The translations under genes and the position numbers were made by a program. A DNA stretch of 64,000 nt from the NCBI GenBank assembly GCA_040882255.1, contig JBBEBP010000023.1, positions 124,001 to 188,000 on the forward strand, given 5' to 3'. The notes beneath the pieces were generated by a model. That model had not been told where the DNA came from. It saw only the letters and a list, made by a program, of their open reading frames with translations, and ran no database searches. Source of the stretch: PWQG01 sp040882255. Its GTDB lineage: Bacteria > Pseudomonadota > Gammaproteobacteria > Pseudomonadales > Pseudohongiellaceae. This document shows, one piece after another, positions 8,894 through 16,887 of this stretch; position 1 is the stretch's first letter; each line of letters opens with the position of its first letter.

Positions 8894-9463
8894 TCAGTTA
8901 GTACCTTTGGACGCCAGACAGGCATACTTCTCTTGCCGCTGCTGGTTTTTTCGTGTTTTCCCGGCCCGGGATGGAGGCCGGCAGATACCGCAGACGAAGC
9001 CCTTGCTCGGCGTATAGGCATGGACCACGAAAGACCCCTGGCAGGAACGACATTCCGCCAGTTCCAGCAACCTGCTTTCGAAAAAACGCACCAGCGTCCA
9101 GGCACGGGTCATGTCCAGTACCGGCTCACCGTCTTCCTCCAGACTGACCTGTTCCCGATACAGCCGGTACGCCTTCACAAATCCGTCCAGGCGTTTACAC
9201 CCCTGGATTGCAGTCAGCTGGCGATAGAAGTTGTAGAACAACGAGGCATTGATATTGGGCCGCCAGGTCATGAACCAGTCTGTGGAGAACGGCAACATTC
9301 CCTTGGGGGGAGACAGGCCGCGAATCTCCTTGTATAACCTGACCAGGCGCCCCCGGCTCAGGTCAGTCTCGGTCTCCAGAACCTGCAGACGTGCGCCCAG
9401 CTCGATCAGCTCGATGGCGAGCTGAACCTGCTGCATTTCATAAACCAGACTTTTTTCCGACAT
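8894..9463 (-). CDS. flhC: Flagellar master regulator subunit FlhC
   Basis: 189 residues, like E. coli FlhC (192). The family core is clear: ELGARLQVLETETDLSRGRL (residues 21-40), RLYKEIRG followed by SPPKGMLPFSTDWFMTW, KAYRLYREQ, and TRAWTLVRFFES. Four cysteines in two CxxC pairs (C138/C141 and C158/C161) match the zinc site of FlhC. Together with FlhD it forms the FlhD4C2 activator that recruits sigma70 polymerase to class 2 flagellar operons. It begins two bases after the flhD stop. The C-terminal tail (GKTRKNQQRQ) is basic and differs from enteric FlhC. Confidence 0.97.
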   Translation of the reverse strand: MSEKSLVYEMQQVQLAIELIELGARLQVLETETDLSRGRLVRLYKEIRGLSPPKGMLPFSTDWFMTWRPNINASLFYNFYRQLTAIQGCKRLDGFVKAYRLYREQVSLEEDGEPVLDMTRAWTLVRFFESRLLELAECRSCQGSFVVHAYTPSKGFVCGICRPPSRAGKTRKNQQRQEKYACLASKGTN

Positions 9464-9465
9464 AC

Positions 9466-9765
9466 TCAGCCCTGCGCAGTCGACGATGACAACACCAGAG
9501 CGGCGTGAGTCCGGGTCAACCCCTGACCACGCTCGTCTTCGAGAAGGGTCTTCAATTGATCGGAATCGTTGAGGCGGAACTGAAAAAGAAACTGGTTGAT
9601 GCCCGCCAGCTGGGACAGCTGCCTGCTGGACAGGGAAAGCAACAGATCCGCCATACTTTCAGTGATATGTAGCTGAAACATGCCCATTTCCCGATCCTGG
9701 TCAAGCAAACGCTGGGCCAGCATCAGGTACGCCAGGTTCAGTTCCTGAATCTCCACTGCTGCCAT
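9466..9765 (-). CDS. flhD: Flagellar master regulator subunit FlhD
   Basis: 99 residues, slightly shorter than E. coli FlhD (116), lacking part of the C-terminal tail. Recognisable FlhD core: EIQELNLAYLMLAQRLLDQD, the helix MFQLHITESMADLLLSLS, and INQFLFQFRLNDSDQLKTLL. The cysteine that forms the intersubunit disulfide in E. coli FlhD is not present (INQFLFQF). The ATG follows GGGGAAGG. It is translated just before flhC and both should be required for all downstream flagellar operons. A 208-base upstream region may hold the main regulatory input. Confidence 0.93.
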   Translation of the reverse strand: MAAVEIQELNLAYLMLAQRLLDQDREMGMFQLHITESMADLLLSLSSRQLSQLAGINQFLFQFRLNDSDQLKTLLEDERGQGLTRTHAALVLSSSTAQG

Positions 9766-9973
9766 AAGATGTACCTTCCCCGCATTGCAAAACCATGGAA
9801 TCGCGGCTCTATATGGCGGCCTGTGATCGCCGCTTTTTACCGTGCTTCCAATTGCCCCGTTACCGGGCGCACGCCGAGTCTATCAAAGCAGGCGCAGAAT
9901 AGGGAGACATAAATGCGAATCTGCTCACAGATCCATGATTCTTTTGCAAGACGGGTTCCGGAGCACAGGAGAC
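9766..9973 (-). promoter_or_regulatory. flhDC upstream region
   Basis: 208 bases between the export-switch-like gene and flhD. On the minus strand it contains a GC-rich inverted repeat (GCGGCGATCACAGGCCGC region, about 9805-9835) followed by CATATAGAG, which could be a -10 element. No confident start site, CRP or H-NS site was found. The long leader is compatible with control by CsrA, whose gene is at 43223, but no clear ANGGA cluster was seen. Confidence 0.35.
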
Positions 9974-10282
9974 TCAGAAGCGATCCTCTGATGGATCGGT
10001 CTCTGACTGCCTGTCGCTGGCCACTGCCCGTACCCAGACCAGCAATTCGGCAATCACGCGATACAGGCGGGGAGGAACCTGCTCATCCAGGTCCAGTTGC
10101 ATCAGCAGGCCAACCAGCTCCGGCGCGTCATGAATGTATACGCCATGATGCCGGGCCTGCTCCATGATGCGTTCAGCGAGTTCACCATAGCCGCGTGCCA
10201 CAACGCGAGGAGCCTCATCTCCTTCCTCGTAGGCCAGCGCAACGGCTCTTCTGTGCAGCCCCTCATCAGGCGGTTCATTCAT
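9974..10282 (-). CDS. FlhB-like protein: export switch cytoplasmic domain only
   Basis: 102 residues with no membrane segment. It aligns with the part of FlhB after the cleavage site: RRAVALAYEEGDEAPRVVAR resembles the strand and helix after NPTH, then GELAERIMEQARHHGVYIHD and LLMQLDLDEQVPPRLYRVIA match the end of the FlhB cytoplasmic domain (compare HVDLDEEVPMELYTAVAEVL in FlhB here). The NPTH motif is absent. Such proteins are known as FhlB or FlhX; in some bacteria they can replace the cleaved FlhB C-fragment. The gene overlaps the preceding FliK-like gene by eight bases, so the two are probably translated together. Confidence 0.85.
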   Translation of the reverse strand: MNEPPDEGLHRRAVALAYEEGDEAPRVVARGYGELAERIMEQARHHGVYIHDAPELVGLLMQLDLDEQVPPRLYRVIAELLVWVRAVASDRQSETDPSEDRF

Positions 10283-11237
10283 CCGACGCTACTCCCGGTG
10301 TCTTGATCAGGCGCAGCTGTGTGGAGACGAAACCGCAATCCGCCAGACGCTCGAGCAGGGCACCACGCCGTGCCTCGAGCTGCTCGACCAGCACATCCGA
10401 GCTACTCTGCAACACCAGACCCAGCTGCTCCTCGCTGCTAAGACTGAGCCGCACATGCAGCTCCCCGAACTCAGCCAGGCGGAGAGTGATCGATGACTGC
10501 CAGCCTTTCTCCTCCTCCTGCGCATCCTTCTGGTCCGCGTCATCCTTTTGCGGGTGGCCGGCAGCGTTTTCCGATAACTGAATGGTCAGCGCCATGAAAA
10601 TGCCGGACCAGACATCCCCCTCCCATCGCAGTACCGGTGAGGCAATCATTTCCAGCTGGTGGCGCACCAGCGGCTGCAACGATTCCTCCACCGCCAGACC
10701 GGCCTGACGGCCCGACTGCATCTGCGGTTCGCGCTCCAGCTGACGGGTGGAGAGCTCACCGTGGTACCAGCGCGACAGATGCGACTCATAGAACAGACCA
10801 CTTTCACTGATACGGCCTTGCAGCCGTCCCGCCAATAGCTCCGGCGTAACGGATTCCTGCGGCGCAGCGACGAGCGGAGTGCTGGACCGGATGGTCGAAG
10901 GCGGCTGGGGAAACTGCTCCAGCAGGGAGCTGATCAGGCGGGCGGTTCCGCTCAGACGGGGGTACACCTCCGCGTTCGGTGGCGGGCCCTGCGCTGTGGC
11001 TGACGGTCCGCTCCGGGGCGGGGCGGCGGATCCCGCTCTGCTTGCAGCATCGGCATGACTGCGAGCCGCGCCTGCCTGTCCCTGATTGAGACGGGAATCG
11101 CTACGCACCGCCAGCGGCGAATCAACCCGCACCACCGGTGTGGCCGCTTCATTCAATGCCCTGCGCGCTGGCGGGTCCATGCGCTTGCCCAGCACTTCAT
11201 GAAGCAGCGTGTCCAGCAACGGGGTGATGACGCTCAT
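10275..11237 (-). CDS. Second FliK-like hook-length control protein
   Basis: 320 residues. The first two thirds are of low complexity (Ala, Pro, Ser, Arg), and the C-terminal third has the shape of the FliK C-domain: SSITLRLAEFGELHVRLSLS, EEQLGLVLQSSSDVLVEQLE, RRGALLERLADCGFVSTQLR. FliK C-domains interact with FlhB to switch export specificity. A canonical fliK sits in the fliFGHIJK operon at 23250, so this is a paralogue. It lies between fliT (overlap four bases) and the FlhB-C-like gene (overlap eight bases). The pairing of a FliK-like and an FlhB-C-like protein suggests a dedicated partner pair. Function beyond that is inference. Confidence 0.7.
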   Translation of the reverse strand: MSVITPLLDTLLHEVLGKRMDPPARRALNEAATPVVRVDSPLAVRSDSRLNQGQAGAARSHADAASRAGSAAPPRSGPSATAQGPPPNAEVYPRLSGTARLISSLLEQFPQPPSTIRSSTPLVAAPQESVTPELLAGRLQGRISESGLFYESHLSRWYHGELSTRQLEREPQMQSGRQAGLAVEESLQPLVRHQLEMIASPVLRWEGDVWSGIFMALTIQLSENAAGHPQKDDADQKDAQEEEKGWQSSITLRLAEFGELHVRLSLSSEEQLGLVLQSSSDVLVEQLEARRGALLERLADCGFVSTQLRLIKTPGVASDE

Positions 11238-11647
11238 CGGAATTCCCGGTCAAACCTCTCTTCTGCATCGCCAGCATAGCTGCACTGTACAGGATACTGA
11301 TACTGACGTCCGCTTCCCGGGCTCTCTTGCCCGATCTGTTCCGCCAGGGCATCACGCCGCTTGACCAGGAGCTTCTGCAGTTCCGCGCTGTACTGCAGCA
11401 CCTCAGCTACCAGTTTGCGCTTGTACTGCTGTGACGCACCATCCAGTGTCATACCGGACTCCATCAGATGCAGCCGCTCCAGCTCGGACAGGTAGATTGC
11501 CTTCTCCTGCACCATGAAGGAGCAGTCGCCCGCCCGCGCGTTGTCGATCATATGCTGGAGGCGCAGCAGCAACGCCTCGTAACCGAGGAACAGGCTCTGT
11601 TGTTCCGATTCCGGTTCATTGAAACGGAGCACATTGGCAAAATTCAT
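11234..11647 (-). CDS. fliT: FliT-like flagellar export chaperone
   Basis: 137 residues, mainly helical (SLFLGYEALLLRLQHMIDNA, AIYLSELERLHLMESGMTL, YSAELQKLLVKRRDALAEQ). FliT is poorly conserved; the assignment rests on size, helical content and position directly after fliS in a fliD-fliS-fliT row. FliT escorts the FliD cap protein and, in enterics, also binds FlhDC as an anti-activator. The last 30 residues (SGSGRQYQYPVQCSYAGDAE region) are atypical. It overlaps both neighbours by four bases. Confidence 0.65.
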   Translation of the reverse strand: MNFANVLRFNEPESEQQSLFLGYEALLLRLQHMIDNARAGDCSFMVQEKAIYLSELERLHLMESGMTLDGASQQYKRKLVAEVLQYSAELQKLLVKRRDALAEQIGQESPGSGRQYQYPVQCSYAGDAEERFDREFR

Positions 11648-12069
11648 TTCTGTCCCTCCCGGATTTTTCCTTCCAGCTCGCGCCAGGCCGAATCGATGTC
11701 AGCCAGCAATCGCTCGGCTTCCGTCAGCTTCTCCGCATCATTGTGCAGATTGGCCTGCAGCAGCAGGCGAGCGATGTAGTCGTACAGCGCGGCCAGGTTG
11801 GTGGCCACTTCCCCGCCCTGCTCACGGTCCAGCGCGGCGAGCAGGCCATTGTTGACTATCTCCAGCGCTTTGGAGATCGCCTTTGCCTTCTCCTCTATAT
11901 GACCGTTCAGCATATGCAGGCGTGCCGTGCGGATGGCCAGGCGCGCGCCGTCAAACAGCATCACGATCAACTGGTGAGGGCTAGCCGACAGAGCCTTGCT
12001 CTCCATCCCGATGCGCGCATAGGCGCCGGCTCCCTTATATTGTCTGGCGGAAACACCTGCCATCTGCAT
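11644..12069 (-). CDS. fliS: Flagellin chaperone FliS
   Basis: 141 residues, usual for FliS. The N-terminal signature YKGAGAYARIGMESKALSAS then PHQLIVMLFDGARLAIRTAR (residues about 10-50) and the helix LAALYDYIARLLLQANLHND are typical. FliS binds the C-terminal disordered end of flagellin (fliC, 15528) and delivers it to FlhA. It lies 60 bases after fliD and overlaps fliT by four bases. Confidence 0.95.
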   Translation of the reverse strand: MQMAGVSARQYKGAGAYARIGMESKALSASPHQLIVMLFDGARLAIRTARLHMLNGHIEEKAKAISKALEIVNNGLLAALDREQGGEVATNLAALYDYIARLLLQANLHNDAEKLTEAERLLADIDSAWRELEGKIREGQK

Positions 12070-12129
12070 ACTGTGATCCTCTTGTCAGTACGTTGCACAC
12101 GAAATCCGCCGTCATCGGCCGCCCGCGTG

Positions 12130-13473
12130 TCATGATTTCTGGTTCAGGTTCAGCGTCTGGTTCAGTGTCCCCAGGTACTCCGTGGTGGAGTTCATCCTGG
12201 CGATCTCGCTGTCCAGCTGACTGAACTGCACGCGGTAGCGCTCGATCGTGGCGCTGATTCGATCTTCCATCCGTGAATAGCGTTCTTCCACCTGCTTGAT
12301 GCTGGTTTCCAGTCCACCGGTGGTAGTGCCCAGTACACCGTGGTCCGACAGCGTCTGATTCAGGCTACTCTTCAGGTTTCCAGCCAGCCCGCCAGTCTCT
12401 GCGGAACCGGCGAAGAATTGCTCAAGCGCTCCCGGCTGCTCATCCACCAGCTCCGTCAGCTTCTCAGTGTCCATCTTCAGCGTTCCATCCACCTGCAGAC
12501 TGATACCGGTGTCGGACAGCAGATCCAGGCTCCCTTCATCGACAACATGATTCATTGCCGAACGCAGACTGGACTCCACAGTGCGCAGGGCCGAATCGCC
12601 AAGCAGCGGCCCTGCCGATCCGGATTCGGCGTCATAGCCGCTGAGGCCGGAAATGCCCTGCTGTAATTCGTTATAGCTGGCGACGAAGTTCTCGATCCTG
12701 TCCATGATGCGCTTGGTATCACGCGTCACCTCCGCAGTGGCCAGGCCTTGTTCCTGCAGGGAAAGCGTCACCCCTTCCAGCGCCCCTTCCACCTGATTGC
12801 TCTGACTGGTGATGGTGACACCATCAACCGTTACGGAAGCATCCATAGCGGTCGTTTCCGTGGCGGCGTCGAGCGTCAGACTGCCCCCCAGCGCGCCGAA
12901 ATCAACAGCGGAAATGGCGTTCTCCGTACCCGTCTCCGTGGAACTGAGCACCAACCGGTACGGGCTGGCACTGCCGTCATTGACGATGGAGGCGCGGGCG
13001 CCGCCCGACTGATCGTTGATCGCATCGCGAAGATCCTCCAGGGAACTGGCATCAGCCGCGAGATCAACACTGAGCGTCTCGCCATCGGCCAGGTCGATGG
13101 TCACAGTCCCCGCTCCCAGGTCGCTGGCCTTGTCGGCCACCCCCCCGGTTGCAATCTTGTAGGCCCGCGCCAGATCATGCACCTCAACCGAATGCGTTCC
13201 GACGGCTGCGTCCTGATCGGCTGCCACCTTGACCGCATCGCCGCTGACACTGCTCTTGACGCTCTGGAACAGGGAAGTCTCATTGAGGCTATCCGCGCTA
13301 TCCCTGAATGAGGACAGCAGCCCCTCGAGCTTTCCATACGCCGATATCTGTGTCTGATAGCTGCTCTTCTGCTGGACAATCGGTTCCAGTTTCTGGCGCT
13401 CCGCCGATCTCAACTGGTCCAGCAGACCGTTGAGATCCAGACCCGATCCAATACCCAATGCCGTCATGGCCAT
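12130..13473 (-). CDS. fliD: Flagellar filament cap protein FliD (HAP2)
   Basis: 447 residues, like other gammaproteobacterial FliD. The N-terminal domain (ALGIGSGLDLNGLLDQLRSA at residues 4-23) and C-terminal coiled region (SIKQVEERYSRMEDRISATI, IARMNSTTEYLGTLNQTLNL) form the cap legs; the middle (about 90-300) forms the exposed plate. It forms the pentameric cap that folds flagellin at the filament tip. Its own sigma28 promoter lies at 13552-13578, overlapping the stop codon of the upstream PilZ/HD-GYP gene. It leads the fliD-fliS-fliT-fliK-like-fhlB row. Confidence 0.97.
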   Translation of the reverse strand: MAMTALGIGSGLDLNGLLDQLRSAERQKLEPIVQQKSSYQTQISAYGKLEGLLSSFRDSADSLNETSLFQSVKSSVSGDAVKVAADQDAAVGTHSVEVHDLARAYKIATGGVADKASDLGAGTVTIDLADGETLSVDLAADASSLEDLRDAINDQSGGARASIVNDGSASPYRLVLSSTETGTENAISAVDFGALGGSLTLDAATETTAMDASVTVDGVTITSQSNQVEGALEGVTLSLQEQGLATAEVTRDTKRIMDRIENFVASYNELQQGISGLSGYDAESGSAGPLLGDSALRTVESSLRSAMNHVVDEGSLDLLSDTGISLQVDGTLKMDTEKLTELVDEQPGALEQFFAGSAETGGLAGNLKSSLNQTLSDHGVLGTTTGGLETSIKQVEERYSRMEDRISATIERYRVQFSQLDSEIARMNSTTEYLGTLNQTLNLNQKS

Positions 13474-13551
13474 GTCCGTACCCCTTTACATCCGCGCTCT
13501 GCGCGCTTCACGCTACCCTGCAGCGACCCGATGCGGCCGCCATTACTCTCT

Positions 13552-13578
13552 ATATCGGCGCCACACAGCATCACTTTA
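13552..13578 (-). promoter_or_regulatory. Sigma28 promoter of fliD
   Basis: Read on the minus strand: TAAAGTGA, 11 bases, GCCGATAT, against the consensus TAAAGTTT-N11-GCCGATAA. The first TAA of the -35 is the stop codon of the upstream PilZ/HD-GYP gene. It is about 80 bases from the fliD start. Confidence 0.85.
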
Positions 13579-15261
13579 GCCCCCCGCCAGCACTTCCTGC
13601 GGCGCCCCCAGCGCCGCCAGTGTTTCGCCTTCGAGCACATCGCCCAGCACCGCCGCGCTCGGCGGGCCCTTGCCGGACGTCAACTGCACCCGGGCGGGCC
13701 GCTGGTGCTCATCAAGCTCCCGCACCCAGGCCAGTAGCTGGCCCGGGTAGCGCAACAGGGTGCCCACCGGCATTTCACCGAAATGACGGAAGTACCGCCT
13801 GACCCAGCGCTGATCGAACAACAGGGGCCGGCTCTGCAGGTGGCGCTGGATCACATCCACGGGCCAGGGTTTGTCATCCTCACCAGCGGCACGGCTCAAA
13901 CGGTCCGCCTCGTCCACCACCGCCATCATGCGCGCCAGCTCATGCAGATCGCCTCCCTGCAGGCCATGCGGATAACCGCTGCCATCGAGGCGTTCGTTCG
14001 CCTGCTCGATCACCGGCTGGCGGATTTCCCCGGACAGCCAGCTGCAGTCCTGCAGCCGCGGCAGCAGATAATCGATATGCCGGCGGAATGCCGGCCCCTG
14101 TCCGTCACGACTCCAGGCCTGCCGCTGCACTTCGCGGGGCAGCAACACCTGCCCCATATCATGGACCATGGCGCTGGCCATCATGAGCTTGCGCATGGGG
14201 CGCGGCAGCGCATTGTCGGCCAGGTCCACCAGACGCACGGCCACCCCGAGGCAATGCCGGACCAGCGCCGGTTCATGGTCCAGACAGACGGTCGCGAACA
14301 GCACGGCCTCGCGGTCCTGCTCCAGCAGGGCCAGCAGCCGTTCCGCCTGGCGCGACAGCTCTGCGGCGTCGATGTTGTCACCGGTGCGCAACGCCAGAAT
14401 CTGCGTGTCCAGAAACTCGGCGATACCAGCCAGGCTCCTGGCCATCGGCGTGGGGTATTTCACGCCTTTGCGGCGCACATCGACCACCGCGCCATCGTCA
14501 CTGCGGCGAAACAGCCGCGAGGGGGCCAGCATGCTGTTACCCGCCGCCGCATGACGGGCGGTCTCGCGCTCGATCTCGCAGACAAAGAACCACAGTTGCC
14601 GATCTTCCTCGGCGCCGGGGCGGGAGAACTCGAAGCCGACGACGAGCTGCCGCTGCTCCATGTCGCTGCGCTGATGCCGCAGCACGGCCTGGATGACAAA
14701 ACGCCGGCCACTGGGAAAGCACAGCTCAAGCTCCGCCTCGTCCAGAAAACTCAACATGGTGGCCGCGCCCAGCGGAAACTCGAGCAGGCAGCCCCGCATG
14801 GACAGGTTCCGCAGCTTGCCGTCCCAGGCATCCCGTGTTCCCGGCTGGCGCAGCATGACATCGCATTCCAGCCCCAGACGCATGGCGGCCCGGAATTCAT
14901 CACGCCGGTGCAATACCGAGAAGCTCTCCGGAAAGGGACAGAGGCAGCGCAGTGCGCCCTCCTCCTCTTCCCGGCACTCATCCGCGACCAGGGGGGCACT
15001 GCGCATCAGCTTGCCCTCTTCCTGCCCCAGCAGGCGGAAAGCGGCGCCCTGACCCAGTGGTCCCGCGACTTCCGGGACGGAACTGATGTCCAGCAGCAGC
15101 GGTTCGCCCGGCTCCGCTTGCAGCACCACCACCGGCAAGGGCGCACCGTCCCCGTCCTCCAGCACCAGGGAGGCCCCGCGGTGCTGCATCAGCACATCCA
15201 GGCAGCGGCCCACCTCCTCCGGTGTCGTGAGTTGAAGGTACTCCTGTTCCTGCTGATTCAT
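13576..15261 (-). CDS. YcgR-like/PilZ domain fused to an HD-GYP-like domain
   Basis: 561 residues. Residues about 1-110 resemble the YcgR N-terminal (flagellar brake) domain; about 115-235 is a PilZ domain with the c-di-GMP motif (RRDEFR at 119-124 and NLSMRG at 152-157). Residues about 275-460 form an HD-GYP-like domain: VHDMGQ at 366-371 (usual HDxGK), H395, and NERLDGSGYP at 422-431. The usual HHE of HD-GYP is ANE (421-423), so two metal ligands are missing and phosphodiesterase activity is doubtful. It sits between fliC (divergent) and fliD, with a good sigma28 promoter, so it is made with late flagellar genes. A role as a c-di-GMP-responsive motility brake or filament regulator is inference. 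Confidence 0.8.
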   Translation of the reverse strand: MNQQEQEYLQLTTPEEVGRCLDVLMQHRGASLVLEDGDGAPLPVVVLQAEPGEPLLLDISSVPEVAGPLGQGAAFRLLGQEEGKLMRSAPLVADECREEEEGALRCLCPFPESFSVLHRRDEFRAAMRLGLECDVMLRQPGTRDAWDGKLRNLSMRGCLLEFPLGAATMLSFLDEAELELCFPSGRRFVIQAVLRHQRSDMEQRQLVVGFEFSRPGAEEDRQLWFFVCEIERETARHAAAGNSMLAPSRLFRRSDDGAVVDVRRKGVKYPTPMARSLAGIAEFLDTQILALRTGDNIDAAELSRQAERLLALLEQDREAVLFATVCLDHEPALVRHCLGVAVRLVDLADNALPRPMRKLMMASAMVHDMGQVLLPREVQRQAWSRDGQGPAFRRHIDYLLPRLQDCSWLSGEIRQPVIEQANERLDGSGYPHGLQGGDLHELARMMAVVDEADRLSRAAGEDDKPWPVDVIQRHLQSRPLLFDQRWVRRYFRHFGEMPVGTLLRYPGQLLAWVRELDEHQRPARVQLTSGKGPPSAAVLGDVLEGETLAALGAPQEVLAGG

Positions 15262-15328
15262 GGCCGATAATCCTGTAACAAAGATACCTGATCCCTCAGG
15301 GATACAACGCGGGTCCTTATTTTTCTCC

Positions 15329-15355
15329 CTATCGGCCGGACCCGCAGAATCTTTA
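15329..15355 (-). promoter_or_regulatory. Sigma28 promoter of the PilZ/HD-GYP gene
   Basis: Minus strand: TAAAGATT, 11 bases, GCCGATAG. The spacing is exact. It lies about 70 bases before the ATG at 15261 and is divergent from the fliC promoter 40 bases away. Confidence 0.85.
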
Positions 15356-15393
15356 GCGCATCCGCAGTACCGCCGGGCCGGTCAACCCGATCC

Positions 15394-15420
15394 TAAAGCG
15401 AGCAGGGTTTCGGCCGAAAT
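15394..15420 (+). promoter_or_regulatory. Sigma28 promoter of fliC
   Basis: TAAAGCGA, 11 bases, GCCGAAAT. The expected start of transcription is near 15428, which gives a leader of about 100 bases before the fliC ATG. Confidence 0.85.
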
Positions 15421-15527
15421 ACAGGGTAACGGTGCAGAAACCGTTCCCGCTGCCAGGGGGTCGGCCCCGGTTGCACAAGCAGCCACCTGGCGGTCAATGC
15501 AACAACAACTGATTGAGGATGAACACT

Positions 15528-16796
15528 ATGTCAGTAATCAACACCAACATTACGGCCCTGATCGGCCAGCAGAACCTGGGCCGCTCCCAGAATGACCTGC
15601 AGACCTCCATGGAGCGTCTGTCTTCCGGCCTGCGTATTAACAGCGCCAAGGACGACGCTGCGGGACAGGCCATCGCCAACCGCATGACCAGTCAGATCAG
15701 CGGCCTGAGCCAGGCCCAGCGTAACGCCAACGACGGCATCTCCGTGGCCCAGACGGCGGAAGGCGCGCTCAACCAGGTCAACGATAACCTGCAGCGCATT
15801 CGTGAACTGACCGTTCAGGCCCAGAATGGCACCAACTCCGCCGAGGACCTGCAATCCATCCAGGACGAGGTCTCCCAGCGCCTGGGAGAGATTGACCGGA
15901 TTTCCGAGGAAACCAGTTTCAACGGGGTGAAGGTACTGTCCGAGAATCAGCAGCTCACCATCCAGGTGGGTGCCAATGACGGCGAGAGCATTTCCGTCGG
16001 TCTGCAGAAGATGTCGGCTGAAACTCTCAAGCTCGACAGCCTGGACCTGACCAACCGCACCGAGCTATCCGAGAATTTCAGCGCAACAGCAGTCTCCGAC
16101 ACGGATGGCATCACTGCGAAATTCAGTACGGACGATCTGACAGCTCCCATTGACTCTAACGGAGGTGCAACGACCACGACTCTCGATGATATCTATGAAA
16201 AGTCCGACGGCAGCGGCTATGCAGTGCTAGCCAATAACGGCAACTATTACGACCTGGTTACCACCGACGCCAGCGCGCTGAGCTATGACAGCACGACGGC
16301 CATCGACAGCAGTACGGTCAATACCGAGGACGGCCCGGTTGACAGCATACTGGCCAATGTCGTGCTGGATACCGACACCAACCTGGACGCCAGTGATCTG
16401 ACTGAACTCAACGATGCCGACGGCAACGGTACCGGCGAGTACGTCATCGACAACAAGGACGGCACGTATAACATGGTAACGATTGCCACCGATGGCACGG
16501 CGGACCGGGGCGAGGACCTGACGATCGATCCGCTGAATTCCCTGGACACGGCCCTGGGCAGCGTGGACAGCATGCGTTCCGAGCTCGGTGCCATGCAGAA
16601 CCGCTTCGAATCGGCGATCACCAACCTGAACACGACCACGACCAACCTGTCCGCGGCCCGTTCGCGCATTGAGGATGCCGACTACGCGGTGGAAGTCTCG
16701 GAAATGACCCGTGCGCAGATCCTGCAGCAGGCTGGCACCTCGGTACTGGCCCAGGCCAACCAGGTTCCGCAGAGTGTACTGTCGCTGCTGGGCTGA
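15528..16796 (+). CDS. fliC: Flagellin
   Basis: 422 residues. The conserved D0/D1 N-terminus (MSVINTNITALIGQQNLGRS, LSSGLRINSAKDDAAGQAIA) and C-terminus (LSAARSRIEDADYAVEVSEM, ILQQAGTSVLAQANQ, ending SVLSLLG) are intact. The central, surface-exposed part (about 180-340) is very rich in Asp, Thr and Asn and contains two related stretches (YAVLANNGNYYDLVTTD and EYVIDNKDGTYNMV), suggesting an internal duplication; its acidity fits a halophile. ATG 15528 gives the standard flagellin start; an upstream in-frame ATG at 15513 would add five residues. A sigma28 promoter and a strong terminator make it a one-gene transcript. It is the only flagellin in the window. Confidence 0.98.
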   Translation: MSVINTNITALIGQQNLGRSQNDLQTSMERLSSGLRINSAKDDAAGQAIANRMTSQISGLSQAQRNANDGISVAQTAEGALNQVNDNLQRIRELTVQAQNGTNSAEDLQSIQDEVSQRLGEIDRISEETSFNGVKVLSENQQLTIQVGANDGESISVGLQKMSAETLKLDSLDLTNRTELSENFSATAVSDTDGITAKFSTDDLTAPIDSNGGATTTTLDDIYEKSDGSGYAVLANNGNYYDLVTTDASALSYDSTTAIDSSTVNTEDGPVDSILANVVLDTDTNLDASDLTELNDADGNGTGEYVIDNKDGTYNMVTIATDGTADRGEDLTIDPLNSLDTALGSVDSMRSELGAMQNRFESAITNLNTTTTNLSAARSRIEDADYAVEVSEMTRAQILQQAGTSVLAQANQVPQSVLSLLG

Positions 16797-16822
16797 TCAC
16801 TGCTACAAAGGAAGGCACTCCA

Positions 16823-16854
16823 GGGCGTCCTGCTACATGCAGGGCGCCTTTTTT
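16823..16854 (+). terminator. Rho-independent terminator of fliC
   Basis: GGCGTCCTGC and GCAGGGCGCC form a 10-bp stem with one mismatch and the loop TACAT, followed by TTTTTT. It lies 26 bases after the fliC stop. Confidence 0.9.
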
Positions 16855-16887
16855 ATGAGTACACCTCTACTCCCGTGCAGAGATTCC

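Noticed and set aside
9800..9845. CRP site in the flhDC upstream region (TGTGATC)
   Set aside because: Only one half-site; the second half TCACA is not at the required spacing.
13783..15270. 495-codon open frame opposite the PilZ/HD-GYP gene
   Set aside because: Composition rich in His and Gln, no motif; antisense shadow.
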